A DNA stretch of 64,000 nt from Aquicella siphonis (GCF_902459485.1 NZ_LR699119.1:806001-870000), one strand, 5' to 3'. Shown: positions 43,226 to 52,500, counted from the first letter of the stretch. Translations and numbers: made by a program. Notes: generated by a model not told the origin, from the sequence alone.

Positions 43226-44542
43226 TTACACAAGCTTGGGGTTGCCGCTGGTGTCGTGATTTTTAGCCGCGCTTTTTTCCGCGCCATCCTCTGACGATGG
43301 TTTGAATAATTGTTGTTTATGCTGCGCTGCCAAAGGTGTTTTGCGGTAGAGATGGAGGGTCTTGTGCAGCAACTCGACCTGTTCCACGGGCATGAAAATC
43401 ACTGGAAACGCCCTGCCGCTGTCGTTTGCTTCGGCAATCTGTCTATGCTGGAATCCTGGCGATTGCTGCAGGTGGTTGACTATGAATTTATAAAAACTCG
43501 AATTTTGCGGGAAGCGGATGCCGACCGCCTTGCGGTTGAAACTGTCCGATGCCATTCTGACCATGACATCCTCATTAAACATTTCATTTAAATAGTCCTG
43601 GTATTCAAAGATGCTTTTTCCGTCTATGAGCTTTTGGCTGCGGTAATGATCATCCAGGCACAAGACCATTCTGTATTCAGGCCAGGGCTGCAGTTCATCA
43701 GCGCTGCGTTTATCTTCCACAATTTCACTGTTTTCGTAATCGAGAATTCGCGTGGCAAGCTGATGAATCACACCATCCGGACCGCGGCAAAAGCCCCCGT
43801 CTGGAAAATCCGGTCTTTGCACGTCATCGGGTATCCTGTCGCTGCGATTAATCAGAATGGGTATGATATTCGTGGCGATATTTCTTGGTTCGCTATCGAG
43901 AGGCGCAATGCGTGAATTGGTATCGCCAATGATGACAGCATGTTCATCCTGTTCCAGCAATCTTCGAAAATCCGCTTCCATTTCATGCGGGAAAGGATCA
44001 TAGATGCCCCACACATTGTGTACGGCAACATATTTATCGTCGTTAACATCCTTGAAACGCAGCGAACGGATTCTTCTTTTTTCATCCAGTTTCGCGTCAT
44101 CCGGATTTTCCACTTTGAGTCTTTCGCCATTAAAGCAGGTAATCAGCCCCGATCTTTCGTCAGCGACAATTCTCCAGGCGGCGGGCAGTCTTGACTTTAA
44201 AAATGGAACAATGAGTTTGGCTGTGGCTTCCTGCAGGACAATCACATCGGCGTGATGCTTTGCCCGGGCTTCCGCCAGTCCTTTGACAATTCTTCCATAT
44301 CGGGACATGGCGTCGCTTTCATTTTCCCATCCTCCCTGTTTATGGAATCCGCTCATGGGTGTGCCAGGGCCCAGAATATTCAGCGATAAGAGATTGAGCG
44401 GTAATTTGTCAGGGCCGAAATCAGCATAGGCAAGAATAAGCAGATGATCGGAATAAACCGCCATAGGGTTTTTGCCTGCTTCAGCAAGAGTGGGAAACAA
44501 AGGATGCCGTCTTGAGTCGGATCCGCGATTTGAACTTCGCAT
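43226..44542 (-). CDS. Endonuclease/exonuclease/phosphatase-like protein, candidate effector
   Basis: 438 residues. The EEP fold signatures appear in order: LLSLNILG (Asn near 56), DVIVLQEAT (catalytic-metal Glu near 100), YVAVHNVWGIYDPFP (His near 170), HAVIIGDTNSRIAP (Asp/Asn pair near 205) and CLDDHYRSQK (Asp-His pair near 295). The fold includes DNase I, sphingomyelinase, inositol 5-phosphatase and CCR4-like enzymes; the sequence does not decide which. A C-terminal extension of about 90 residues ends KPSSEDGAEKSAAKNHD. There is no signal peptide, so a cytoplasmic or type IV-translocated enzyme is expected. A TTGTTT-16-TATAAT promoter (minus strand, near 44575-44605) precedes it. Confidence 0.83.
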   Translation of the reverse strand: MRSSNRGSDSRRHPLFPTLAEAGKNPMAVYSDHLLILAYADFGPDKLPLNLLSLNILGPGTPMSGFHKQGGWENESDAMSRYGRIVKGLAEARAKHHADVIVLQEATAKLIVPFLKSRLPAAWRIVADERSGLITCFNGERLKVENPDDAKLDEKRRIRSLRFKDVNDDKYVAVHNVWGIYDPFPHEMEADFRRLLEQDEHAVIIGDTNSRIAPLDSEPRNIATNIIPILINRSDRIPDDVQRPDFPDGGFCRGPDGVIHQLATRILDYENSEIVEDKRSADELQPWPEYRMVLCLDDHYRSQKLIDGKSIFEYQDYLNEMFNEDVMVRMASDSFNRKAVGIRFPQNSSFYKFIVNHLQQSPGFQHRQIAEANDSGRAFPVIFMPVEQVELLHKTLHLYRKTPLAAQHKQQLFKPSSEDGAEKSAAKNHDTSGNPKLV

Positions 44543-44690
44543 AAGGTCATCTTCACGGTATTATTGATCAATTATAAGATAAAATGACAAATAAACAATC
44601 AATCGCATTATATTCCATTATTTCAACGAATTGAATGCTTGAGATGTCAGCGGTTTGACTTGAAAATCGCCCGGCCAGAGAACGGCAGGG

Positions 44691-46748
44691 TCATAGCGAG
44701 TTGGGTCTTTTTGACGGCTTGTCCCGGTAGCGATACAGCTGATATTGAGACACGGTTGTGTCGTAGGTCTCGGGATGTTCGATCATCGTGCCTAGAAAGC
44801 GCAATGCTTCATAAGACAGTTGGGTGATATGGCTGCGTGACAGCCTGGAGTAAGTGGTTAATGCGTCGGGATATTGCTCTCGATTGCTGGCTTTAAGCTG
44901 CAACAGCTTGATTTCTTCCACTGATTTTTCCAGTGCCCTTCTGTCACCGCTCAATGCGCATTCTATGATGGCGTATAATTCCGTCAGATATGACTGCTTA
45001 TCCGTGCCGGTTTTCATCCTGAATGTGTCCCGCTCGTTCAATGTTTCATCGTCTGAATTCATCAGATGTTCAATCGCCCGTTGATTATATATTTCGATTC
45101 TTTGCAGGATTTTGATCAAAATGCCAAGATTAAAGGGAGGCGGAATCTGGTTGAGTACTGCAAATGCATTCAGCTTTTCGCATAATTCAAGGTCGTGCAG
45201 ATTACTGTTAACGAGCGCTTTGAGCAATGTATCCACGTCGATTACTTCGCTGTCGTTCAAGACATGATGGATTTTTTTCTGGTCGGCTTCATCCATTTTG
45301 CTGACTGTGAAGGTGATCAGGCCGGATATGCCTTTTCCGCGATGAAACTCATGCATGATGATATCCAGCATGCATAGCATCAAGTAAACGGGTTTGCTTG
45401 CCGGGCGCGGCCCGTCCGGGCCGCAGTCAGAACGCGCGGCGTGAAGTGTTTTCAAATCCGTATTCTCGGCTGACAGCAGCATTTCGGGGATATATTCCAG
45501 ATTCACGGCGATTTCAAACCGGCTTTTGGCGGCGATATCCACTGACACAAGCGCCTGATAAAAAAGATTGTAAGCGGCGTCCGCCGGCTGTTTGAGAATG
45601 ACTTCACACTCATGGAATTTATCCGCGAATGAAAGAATGGCTGACTCCGGAGGGAGAGCATGATCATCGATGGCTTGCATCAAGACATTCAGCGCGGCTG
45701 CCTTTTTGAGGTGAATCTCCAGCTGCGGAAACTGACGCGAGAAAGAGGCGAGTTTTGACGCTGTATCGCGCAAGCCTGATTGTATTCTTTCGTATATATC
45801 AAATAAACCTGATTCGCCAGACAGTGAGTCCGTGTCAGAGCCATAATATGTCTTAAAGAGCTGCGAATCATTCAGAAGACATTTTTTTATTTCATCGTGC
45901 AGTGAGATCAGGTAACGCACACAAGCGCGGTGTATTATTTCGCGAATGAGCAGGGACGGGTGGGCAGCCAGGAAATTCAATTCTCGCTCATCTTCACAGG
46001 GAACAGAATCGTACAGGCTGACAAAAGCCGCACAAATTTCCCTGGCGGATTGGCTGTCAGACAAGGCTTGGCCAATCGTTTCCGCTGTCTTAATCAAATC
46101 AGAGCCGGACAGGAACATGAGTTTGTCCGCAGTCAGGGTGGTGCTGGCTTCCTCTTCATTGTTATCCTGCTGTCTGCTCAATTGAGTGCAATAAGTGATG
46201 GCTGATCCCAGCATGATCAGTGCGTAATTTTCCGCGCAGCCATTGCTGCCATAAATAAAGTTATTCAAGTCGCAGAGTTTTCCAATTTTTTCAGTCAGCG
46301 CGGCGGGATCTATATTCGTGCCCGACTCCCGGATTTTCTCCGTGCATTTTAAAATGACAGTAATCAGAATGGGTAACGCATCATCCGCAGTGACAGGTTT
46401 GATTTTGACACTGCCTCGCGTCCTGCTCTGGATTTCGGTTTGAGCCGCATTCCAGGCGGAAGTAATGTGGTATTTCAGCAGATAATCCAGTTGACTCATC
46501 AATTTGACATATTTGATGATGTCAGGGATGTGATGAAACCTCAGGCCTCCCAGGCAGCCGCTATACAGCTGTGTCTTCATGCTTTTCAGGAACCCATTAA
46601 AGTCCCTGGGGCAAGCCTCTTTGATTAACTGGTTGACGAGGATGATTTCCCTGTGTGTAAAATCTATAAATACCGATTTCATGGCATAGAGAAGAGGCAG
46701 CACGGATCCTGTGCGAACGGGATCTTCATTTTTCCTGTCTGACAACAT
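44691..46748 (-). CDS. 685-residue helical protein of unknown function, candidate effector
   Basis: Start at 46748 (ATG after AAGGTAAATAAC); the frame continues 37 codons upstream with poor character. It is predicted mostly alpha-helical and soluble, with many Leu/Ile/Asp/Ser residues, several cysteines and no signal peptide. Notable phrases are FMKTQLYSGC-type near the start, GLFDIYERIQSGLRDTASKL near 330 and LLKALVNSNLHDLELCEKL near 520. I see no conserved catalytic motif. Its length, lone-gene setting and place between an EEP-like candidate and a regulator fit an orphan effector. The C-terminus is basic (YRYRDKPSKRPNSL), unlike the acidic ends of the neighbours. Confidence 0.75.
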   Translation of the reverse strand: MLSDRKNEDPVRTGSVLPLLYAMKSVFIDFTHREIILVNQLIKEACPRDFNGFLKSMKTQLYSGCLGGLRFHHIPDIIKYVKLMSQLDYLLKYHITSAWNAAQTEIQSRTRGSVKIKPVTADDALPILITVILKCTEKIRESGTNIDPAALTEKIGKLCDLNNFIYGSNGCAENYALIMLGSAITYCTQLSRQQDNNEEEASTTLTADKLMFLSGSDLIKTAETIGQALSDSQSAREICAAFVSLYDSVPCEDERELNFLAAHPSLLIREIIHRACVRYLISLHDEIKKCLLNDSQLFKTYYGSDTDSLSGESGLFDIYERIQSGLRDTASKLASFSRQFPQLEIHLKKAAALNVLMQAIDDHALPPESAILSFADKFHECEVILKQPADAAYNLFYQALVSVDIAAKSRFEIAVNLEYIPEMLLSAENTDLKTLHAARSDCGPDGPRPASKPVYLMLCMLDIIMHEFHRGKGISGLITFTVSKMDEADQKKIHHVLNDSEVIDVDTLLKALVNSNLHDLELCEKLNAFAVLNQIPPPFNLGILIKILQRIEIYNQRAIEHLMNSDDETLNERDTFRMKTGTDKQSYLTELYAIIECALSGDRRALEKSVEEIKLLQLKASNREQYPDALTTYSRLSRSHITQLSYEALRFLGTMIEHPETYDTTVSQYQLYRYRDKPSKRPNSL

Positions 46749-46885
46749 GTTATTTACCTTTATCGTCTGGCATGCCTGATGACCACAGATGTTGTATGAC
46801 CAATATAAGGCTTTCAGTGCCCACACATCAGGATAACCGGCGCAGGGCTTTTCATGCAAGAGAGCAGGATTCGGGAAGGATTGAG

Positions 46886-47230
46886 CTATTTGATATTTTG
46901 GATGGCTTTTTCACCCCATTCGCGCAAGGCGATCAGGATGGGTTCCAGACTCAAGCCCAGTTCAGAAAGTGAATATTCGACTTTAGGCGGCACCTGGGGA
47001 TAAACCTTTCGAATAATTACACAGTCGTTTTCCAGTTCGCGTAATTGCAGGGTCAGTACACGCTGCGAAACATCCGGGATCAGCCGTTTTAATTCATTGA
47101 AACGTTTCACGCCGCCAAGCAAATGAAACAGAATCACGCCTTTCCATTTGTTGCCAATCACATCCAGAGCCGCTTCCACCGGGCAGCGTTGCTGGCAATC
47201 ATCAAAGCGGTCTTTTTGCGGGGTTTTCAT
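46886..47230 (-). CDS. HxlR-family transcriptional regulator
   Basis: 114 residues. The winged-helix features are CPVEAALDVIGNKWKGVILF (the conserved Cys of redox- or electrophile-sensing HxlR members plus IGxKW), RFNELKRLIPDVSQRVLTLQ (recognition helix) and YSLSELGLSLEPILIALREW. It is divergent from the oxidoreductase at 47361, the usual arrangement for HypR/YodB-type control by quinones or aldehydes. It probably represses that gene and itself. Confidence 0.92.
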   Translation of the reverse strand: MKTPQKDRFDDCQQRCPVEAALDVIGNKWKGVILFHLLGGVKRFNELKRLIPDVSQRVLTLQLRELENDCVIIRKVYPQVPPKVEYSLSELGLSLEPILIALREWGEKAIQNIK

Positions 47231-47284
47231 GTGACAAATCTCTAGCTTACTTTTTTGTAACTATATAACAATTCTGTGCGTACT

Positions 47285-47301
47285 TATATTAATTGAATAT
47301 A
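47285..47301. promoter_or_regulatory. Candidate HxlR operator
   Basis: TATATT-aattg-AATATA, a perfect inverted repeat in the divergent interval. It is immediately followed by a -10-like TATAAT (47306-47311) for the oxidoreductase gene, so binding would block RNA polymerase. Confidence 0.45.
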
Positions 47302-47360
47302 TCGCTATAATCCACCATGCATATTAACTGTCATAAAAAACAATCATGTGGAGGTAAGGA

Positions 47361-48353
47361 ATGCGAGCTCAAGTCATCCGTCATTTTGGAGATACTTCAG
47401 TTTTTACCATGGCCGAACTGGCCAGGCCTGAAATCAGGCCGGGTCATGTATTGGTCAGGGTGCACGCAACCAGCGTCAATCCCGTGGATTTCAAAATCCG
47501 GTCAGGATTGCTGCCGCAGATAGCCCCGGAATTTCCGGCGGTTTTGCACGGTGATTTTGCCGGCGTCATTGAAGAAGTAGGTGCGGGCGTGACTGAGTTT
47601 AAAGTCGGCGACGCGGTTTTTGGCTGTGCGGGAGGGGTCAAGGGTGAGGGAGGGGCGTTAGCTGAATTCATGCTGGTGGATGCGGATCTCATCGCTAAAA
47701 AACCAGTATCATTGAACATGGCTGAAGCTGCGGCTTTGCCTTTGGTTACTCTTACAGCGTGGGAAGCGTTATTCGAAAAAATCAGACTGAAACCGGGGCA
47801 GACCATATTGATTCACGCAGGAACAGGCGGAGTGGGACATGTGGCGATCCAGCTGGCAGCCTGGGCTGGCGCCAAGGTTTGTACCACTGTTTCTTCTGAT
47901 GAAAAAGCAGCTGTTGCTAGATCGCTGGGTGCGTCCGAAGTGATTAATTACCGCAATGAGTCTGTGCAGGATTATGTGGAGCGGTTGACCGGCGGCAAGG
48001 GATTCGAGGTGGTGCTGGATACGGTTGGCGGTGAGAATATCGATAAATCGATGGCGGCGGTTGCGTTGTATGGCAGTATTGTTTCCATACAGACGCTCTC
48101 AACACATGATCTTGGCGGACTCTTGCTGAAATCAGCCAGTCTGCATGTGGTATTCATGCTGTTGCCCATGCTTCATCATCATGAGCGCAAACGTCATGGC
48201 GCCATTTTACGTCAAGCGGCGGATTTGGCTGATCTTGGCAGGCTTAAACCGCTTATTGATCCAAGAAGGTTTTCACTGGAGGAAGTGTCCAAATCACATG
48301 CCCTGCTGGAATCGGGTCATGCGTTGGGCAAAGTTGTCATTCAACTCTCATGA
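47361..48353 (+). CDS. MDR-family NADPH:quinone reductase-like oxidoreductase
   Basis: 330 residues; start follows GGAGGTAAGGA. It belongs to the zinc-independent medium-chain dehydrogenases of the quinone reductase type: RVHATSVNPVDFKIRSG, VLHGDFAGVIEEVGAGV, and the cofactor loop ILIHAGTGGVGHVAIQLA (residues near 150) followed by GASEVINYRNE. It reduces quinones, enones or similar electrophiles with NADPH in the cytoplasm. It lies divergent to HxlR, which probably derepresses it under electrophile stress. A hairpin follows. Confidence 0.92.
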   Translation: MRAQVIRHFGDTSVFTMAELARPEIRPGHVLVRVHATSVNPVDFKIRSGLLPQIAPEFPAVLHGDFAGVIEEVGAGVTEFKVGDAVFGCAGGVKGEGGALAEFMLVDADLIAKKPVSLNMAEAAALPLVTLTAWEALFEKIRLKPGQTILIHAGTGGVGHVAIQLAAWAGAKVCTTVSSDEKAAVARSLGASEVINYRNESVQDYVERLTGGKGFEVVLDTVGGENIDKSMAAVALYGSIVSIQTLSTHDLGGLLLKSASLHVVFMLLPMLHHHERKRHGAILRQAADLADLGRLKPLIDPRRFSLEEVSKSHALLESGHALGKVVIQLS

Positions 48354-48366
48354 AAGATTAAATATT

Positions 48367-48407
48367 GAGAGCGTGTATTGAGTTGTGTCAGTTCAATACA
48401 CGTTCTC
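48367..48407. terminator. Hairpin between convergent genes
   Basis: GAGAGCGTGTATTGA pairs with TCAATACACGTTCTC (one G-T wobble) around a short loop. It is a 15-bp stem between the oxidoreductase (+) and the 48990 gene (-), with no long T-run. It probably ends both transcripts. Confidence 0.7.
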
Positions 48408-48417
48408 AGGAATCAGC

Positions 48418-48990
48418 TTATTCCAGGTATCCGACTTGCAGTCCCAGCGCCACACCGGCAATGGATCTGGCTGTATTGAGATTGCCAAAACCGATAACGC
48501 CGATTCCCACATAAGGGGTTGGTATCAGGAATAGTTTCAATTCCAGTGGTATTCCTATCGTATTAGTGGTTTTAACGTGCCGGTCCGGGACAAAAAGTCC
48601 GCCTTTGTGATGATCGTATTGTGCGAAACCCAATCCCGCCGAGCCAGAGATGTAGGCGTATTTGCCTTTAGCAATCAAGCCATACATCAAGCCCGCATCA
48701 GTAAACCGGCTTCCATCAAATAGTAATTGATGGGTTTGCAAAAACCGCGCGCTCAATATTTGATGTTCAGACAGGCGGTAGTTGCCGCTGATTAACACTG
48801 TCGGTCCGGCCAGACTGGTGCCATCGCCGCCCGCGCCCAGACCGAGATTGAGCCACCCCTGGCTGGAGACTGCAGAAGGCTTGTTTATGGATTCTCTGCT
48901 AGCTGGTTTTTCATCAGCCATGGCTGGTGAAGACAAGAGAAGCAATAGAGAGATAATTGATTTAACAGGAAAACCGGATGATATTTTCAT
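48418..48990 (-). CDS. Predicted outer-membrane beta-barrel protein
   Basis: 190 residues with a signal peptide (cleavage near PAMADEKP, about 26). The mature part alternates hydrophobic and polar residues in strands with Gly-rich turns (GWLNLGLGAGGDGTSLAG, YAYISGSAGLGFAQY, GIPLELKLFLIPTPYVGIG, IAGVALGLQVGYLE). This fits an eight-strand barrel or a small porin-like lipid-A-modifying type; no enzyme motif is seen. Single gene. Confidence 0.75.
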   Translation of the reverse strand: MKISSGFPVKSIISLLLLLSSPAMADEKPASRESINKPSAVSSQGWLNLGLGAGGDGTSLAGPTVLISGNYRLSEHQILSARFLQTHQLLFDGSRFTDAGLMYGLIAKGKYAYISGSAGLGFAQYDHHKGGLFVPDRHVKTTNTIGIPLELKLFLIPTPYVGIGVIGFGNLNTARSIAGVALGLQVGYLE

Positions 48991-49158
48991 TTTCTAATCA
49001 CTCATCTTATAAGTATTATTATATTCAGGGATATTCAGGGCGGTATCATCTCGTAATGCCGGGCGGCAGTCAAAGAAAAATTACCGCATGGGAAACGTGG
49101 CAAGAAAGAATAATGAGACAAGACAAAATAAAATGATGCGCGGCTGATTGTGTGATTG

Positions 49159-50313
49159 TTACGTTTTATTTTTCCTGTCGTTCAATTGACTGATTTCCTT
49201 GCGTGCTTCCTCGATATCAGGCAATAAATCCTGCCTGTGTTGTTCCGCGGCTTCCGCGAGAAGCAAAGAATATTTATGTTTGGCTGCCTTGATCACGTTG
49301 CCGGCCAGTTCAAGATCACTGAGCGCGGCTTTCTTCTGTTCAATGGCATCCAGCTTTTTGTGATATTCCAGCAGCTCACTATTCATGGCGATATGTTTCT
49401 CGCCCTGATTTATCAGATTTTGAATCGATGTGTTCAGCAATAAATATTTCATGGCGTTTTTATAGGCAGGATCGGCGCTGGTTTTTTGGCTGCTCATTAA
49501 CAATGCAAGCAAAAGATTGGCGGTTTTATTAATGCTGACGTTGATATTCTCTCTGATGATCACGGCGATATCGTGGCATAATATCTTGATGCCGTTGGCG
49601 GTATCGATATTTTCGCGTTTGTCAAAATCAGCCCAACGCAAAAAACCGTTCAATTTCTTGTTGAGAGTATTGGTTACCGCATGAATCCATTTTAATTCAT
49701 ACGCATCAATTTCAGTTTGCTTTCCCTGTTCATCAATGACAAGTAATACCTTGCTGTGAGGGCGTTGATGCTGGCGGTTGCCGGAGTCTTTGACCGAGGT
49801 AATGCGGTGTGTGATGTTAACGGAATGATCTTTTGTGTTATGTTCATACTGTTCATGAACAACGAATTTGTTTGCGATGACATCAATGAATATATGATAT
49901 TTGCTAAAAAGCCTTTTCTGCAGTTTTTTTGCGAATCCCACCCCTTCGCACACGCTCATGACCAGGGTTAATCGCGGTGACAAATGCGGATCTTTAAACT
50001 TTGCATCGATTAATATTTTTGCCAGATAGGCTGCGACATCTTTTACATCATATATTTTTGCGTCACCTGTTCTTCTATCCGTCACGCACCAGTCAATTTC
50101 TTCGCTGCCATGTGCTGAAAAATAGACTTTGCTTGTATTCGATACGCGGCGAGGGAGTAACTTGGGATCGGAAGTCTTGCCAATATCAGCCCCCTCCGGA
50201 ATTTTGATCAATTCAACAGGTTTTTTGTGAATAACCAGTGCGCTGGCTTGTGACAGCACCTGATCCTGGGTCAAATTGATATAAATAATGTTGTCAAATC
50301 TTGATCTGGACAT
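49159..50313 (-). CDS. Caspase-like (clan CD) cysteine-protease-fold protein, candidate effector
   Basis: 384 residues. Residues 60-125 carry the clan CD layout: a strand ending in the catalytic His (VYFSAHGSEEIDW, His 68), about 50 residues, then a strand ending in Cys (RLTLVMSVCEGVGFA, Cys 122). The His-Gly and Ser-x-Cys-E-G arrangement parallels C80, clostripain and caspase families. The remaining 250 residues are mainly helical, and the last 70 form a charged coiled coil (IEQKKAALSDLELAGN, PDIEEARKEISQLNDRK). It lacks a signal peptide and a maturation site is not apparent. The promoter region holds the 15-mer shared with the 52537 gene. A host-directed protease is a reasonable but untested inference. 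Confidence 0.75.
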   Translation of the reverse strand: MSRSRFDNIIYINLTQDQVLSQASALVIHKKPVELIKIPEGADIGKTSDPKLLPRRVSNTSKVYFSAHGSEEIDWCVTDRRTGDAKIYDVKDVAAYLAKILIDAKFKDPHLSPRLTLVMSVCEGVGFAKKLQKRLFSKYHIFIDVIANKFVVHEQYEHNTKDHSVNITHRITSVKDSGNRQHQRPHSKVLLVIDEQGKQTEIDAYELKWIHAVTNTLNKKLNGFLRWADFDKRENIDTANGIKILCHDIAVIIRENINVSINKTANLLLALLMSSQKTSADPAYKNAMKYLLLNTSIQNLINQGEKHIAMNSELLEYHKKLDAIEQKKAALSDLELAGNVIKAAKHKYSLLLAEAAEQHRQDLLPDIEEARKEISQLNDRKNKT

Positions 50314-50388
50314 GGCCGTCTACCTTTTTGCCTGAATATCATGGCCTTATTGAGGAAGCCGGCATATTGCCTGGCCGGTCAGTTTTTC

Positions 50389-50403
50389 TAAGTATAGTTC
50401 AAA
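50389..50403 (-). promoter_or_regulatory. Shared 15-mer promoter element, copy A
   Basis: TTTGAACTATACTTA on the minus strand, 75 bases before the start at 50313, identical to the plus-strand copy at 52486-52500. TATACT is a likely -10. Confidence 0.6.
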
Positions 50404-50554
50404 AATTTCGCGAGAATGACTGCTCCTGATATCATTACTGTCTGAATATGCGGGAATCCATTATCTATGCTACACGGATAAAGCCGGATATAATTGACAT
50501 ATATCATCTTGAGCTTCACAAACAGGCAGTAATGGAAAACGGATTTTTTCAAAA

Positions 50555-52336
50555 ATGAATACTGGTACCGGCCGGAAAGCAGCTTTCCCGCACTCAGTCC
50601 CTGGTTTTGTCAGGCATTTTTTCCATCCTTATCGCTATTATTTCACGGTGATGCTGCTGATCAATTTTTTTGTCTCGCTTTACATTTCGGTTCAGCCTTA
50701 TGTATTGAAAACGTTACTGGATGCCGCCACTCCGCTGCTGGGAAGCGACAAATTAATCAGGGGCGCGCTGTGGCCTGCCGTGTTGCTGGTCTCTTTGACC
50801 ATACTCAATAACCTGGCATGGCGCCTGAACAATTATGTCACGCTAAAATCACTGCCGGCGTTGAAAGCCGATATTATTGATGAAACCTCTGATTATACGC
50901 ACGGCCATTCATTCAGGTTTTTTCAAGATCATCTGAGCGGCTCCGTCAGCAACAGGATAGTGGATCTCGCTAATAATACGGATTTATTGATTTTGAATTG
51001 CCGCAGCCTGTTTCAGGATTTCCTGACCATTCTGACGGCTATTGTCATCTCATCCGTAGTCAGCCCGTATTTTTCATTGGTTTTTCTGATCTGGACGCTT
51101 TTTTTTATCCGTGCCGCATTTTACTTCAGCAAATCCATCACGCCGTTTTCCAGAGCTTTTGCCGAGAGCCGCAGCCAGGCGGTCGGCAATGTGGTGGACA
51201 GCTTCGCAAACGCGGTCAATGTCATTCTGTTTTCGCGCCGAATCCATGAAAAAAACTATTTGCGCGTGTCTCTGGATGAAATGGCAAGCAAAGATGTCTT
51301 GCTGCAAAGCAGGCTCATGCGTTACGCATTTATCATGAGTACCCTGACGGTTTCAGTACAAGCGGTCATTATTGCATTGTTACTCTATTTGGGAAAAGAG
51401 GGCTTTTTAACGATCGGGGATTTCGCGCTCATTTTCATGCTGACTCTCAGCGTTCTTGATCATGTGTGGCATTTTACGGAATCCTTATTCAAGGTTGCCG
51501 AGCAATTCGGAGTTTTTAATCAGGCGCTGCAATTTCTTTCTATCAGGCATGAAATTATCGATCAGGATAACGCAGCGCCGCTTAATATATCACAGGGAAA
51601 AATTGAATTTTCTCACGTCAAATTTTTTTATAATGAAAATCAGCGCTTATTTGAAGACAAGACATTGGTTATCAATGGGCGTGAAAAGGTCGGGCTGGTA
51701 GGGTATTCCGGAAGCGGGAAGAGCAGTTTTGTCAATTTGATCACTCGGATTTTTGATGTTGAACAAGGTGATATTTTTATTGATGGTCAATCCATTTATT
51801 CCGTCACCTTGAACAGTCTGCGCGAAAATATCGCATTCATACCCCAGGATCCGGCGCTGTTTCATCGCAGTCTGATGGATAATATCCGCTACGGTAACCT
51901 CGGCGCGACCGATGATGAAGTGATAGAAGCGGCCAAAAAGGCTCATGTTCATGAGTTTGCGGCCGAATTTCCCCTGCGATATCAAACGTTAGTGGGTGAA
52001 AGAGGCGTAAAACTCTCGGGCGGGCAGCGCCAGCGCATCGCGATCGCGTGCGCCATATTGAAAAATGCTCCCATCCTTATTATGGATGAGGCGACCAGTT
52101 CGCTGGATTCTGTCACGGAGTCTCTGATACAAGAATCCTTGAAATACGCGATGACAAGCAAGACCGTCATTATCATCGCCCACCGCTTGTCTACCATCAA
52201 GGCCATGGACCGCATTCTGGTTTTTGATAAAGGCAAAGTCATGGAGGAGGGCACTCATGAAGCATTATTAAAGCGCGGAGTCATTTACAATCAATTATGG
52301 AAAAGACAACACGGATTTCTATCCAGCTCACTCTAA
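50555..52336 (+). CDS. ABC exporter (fused permease-ATPase)
   Basis: 593 residues: a six-helix membrane domain (about 25-330) followed by an ATPase domain (about 345-585). Walker A is GYSGSGKSSF (near 385), a Q-loop FIPQDPALFHRSLMDNI follows, the signature LSGGQRQRIAIA is near 488, Walker B ILIMDEATSSLDS near 508 and the H-loop IIIAHRLST near 540. All catalytic residues are present. It works as a homodimer in the inner membrane; homologs export lipids, peptides or drugs. The substrate is unknown. It is the only transporter within the effector-candidate block and has its own hairpin at the 3' side. Confidence 0.93.
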   Translation: MNTGTGRKAAFPHSVPGFVRHFFHPYRYYFTVMLLINFFVSLYISVQPYVLKTLLDAATPLLGSDKLIRGALWPAVLLVSLTILNNLAWRLNNYVTLKSLPALKADIIDETSDYTHGHSFRFFQDHLSGSVSNRIVDLANNTDLLILNCRSLFQDFLTILTAIVISSVVSPYFSLVFLIWTLFFIRAAFYFSKSITPFSRAFAESRSQAVGNVVDSFANAVNVILFSRRIHEKNYLRVSLDEMASKDVLLQSRLMRYAFIMSTLTVSVQAVIIALLLYLGKEGFLTIGDFALIFMLTLSVLDHVWHFTESLFKVAEQFGVFNQALQFLSIRHEIIDQDNAAPLNISQGKIEFSHVKFFYNENQRLFEDKTLVINGREKVGLVGYSGSGKSSFVNLITRIFDVEQGDIFIDGQSIYSVTLNSLRENIAFIPQDPALFHRSLMDNIRYGNLGATDDEVIEAAKKAHVHEFAAEFPLRYQTLVGERGVKLSGGQRQRIAIACAILKNAPILIMDEATSSLDSVTESLIQESLKYAMTSKTVIIIAHRLSTIKAMDRILVFDKGKVMEEGTHEALLKRGVIYNQLWKRQHGFLSSSL

Positions 52337-52391
52337 TGCGCAATGGCTTTGCGCCCGTTTGTGATTCTCCGGTGATCATCATTCTCAGTTA

Positions 52392-52421
52392 TTGCCAACC
52401 CGCATGAGCGGGAAAAGGCAA
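52392..52421 (+). terminator. Hairpin after the ABC exporter gene
   Basis: TTGCC-aa-CCCGC-atga-GCGGG-aaaa-GGCAA, a two-part nested stem 55 bases after the stop. Its inner CCCGCATGAGCGGG resembles the REP-like unit at 14503, so it may be a co-opted repeat. Confidence 0.5.
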
Positions 52422-52485
52422 TTTCAATTAATTCATTAAATACAGTCGCTTGAATTAATTCTCAGGCAGGAAGGCCTGCCCATAA

Positions 52486-52500
52486 TTTGAACTATACTTA
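52486..52500 (+). promoter_or_regulatory. Shared 15-mer promoter element, copy B
   Basis: TTTGAACTATACTTA, identical to the copy upstream of the caspase-like gene, 36 bases before the ATG at 52537. An inverted repeat GGCAGG-aagg-CCTGCC (52465-52480) lies just upstream. Confidence 0.6.
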
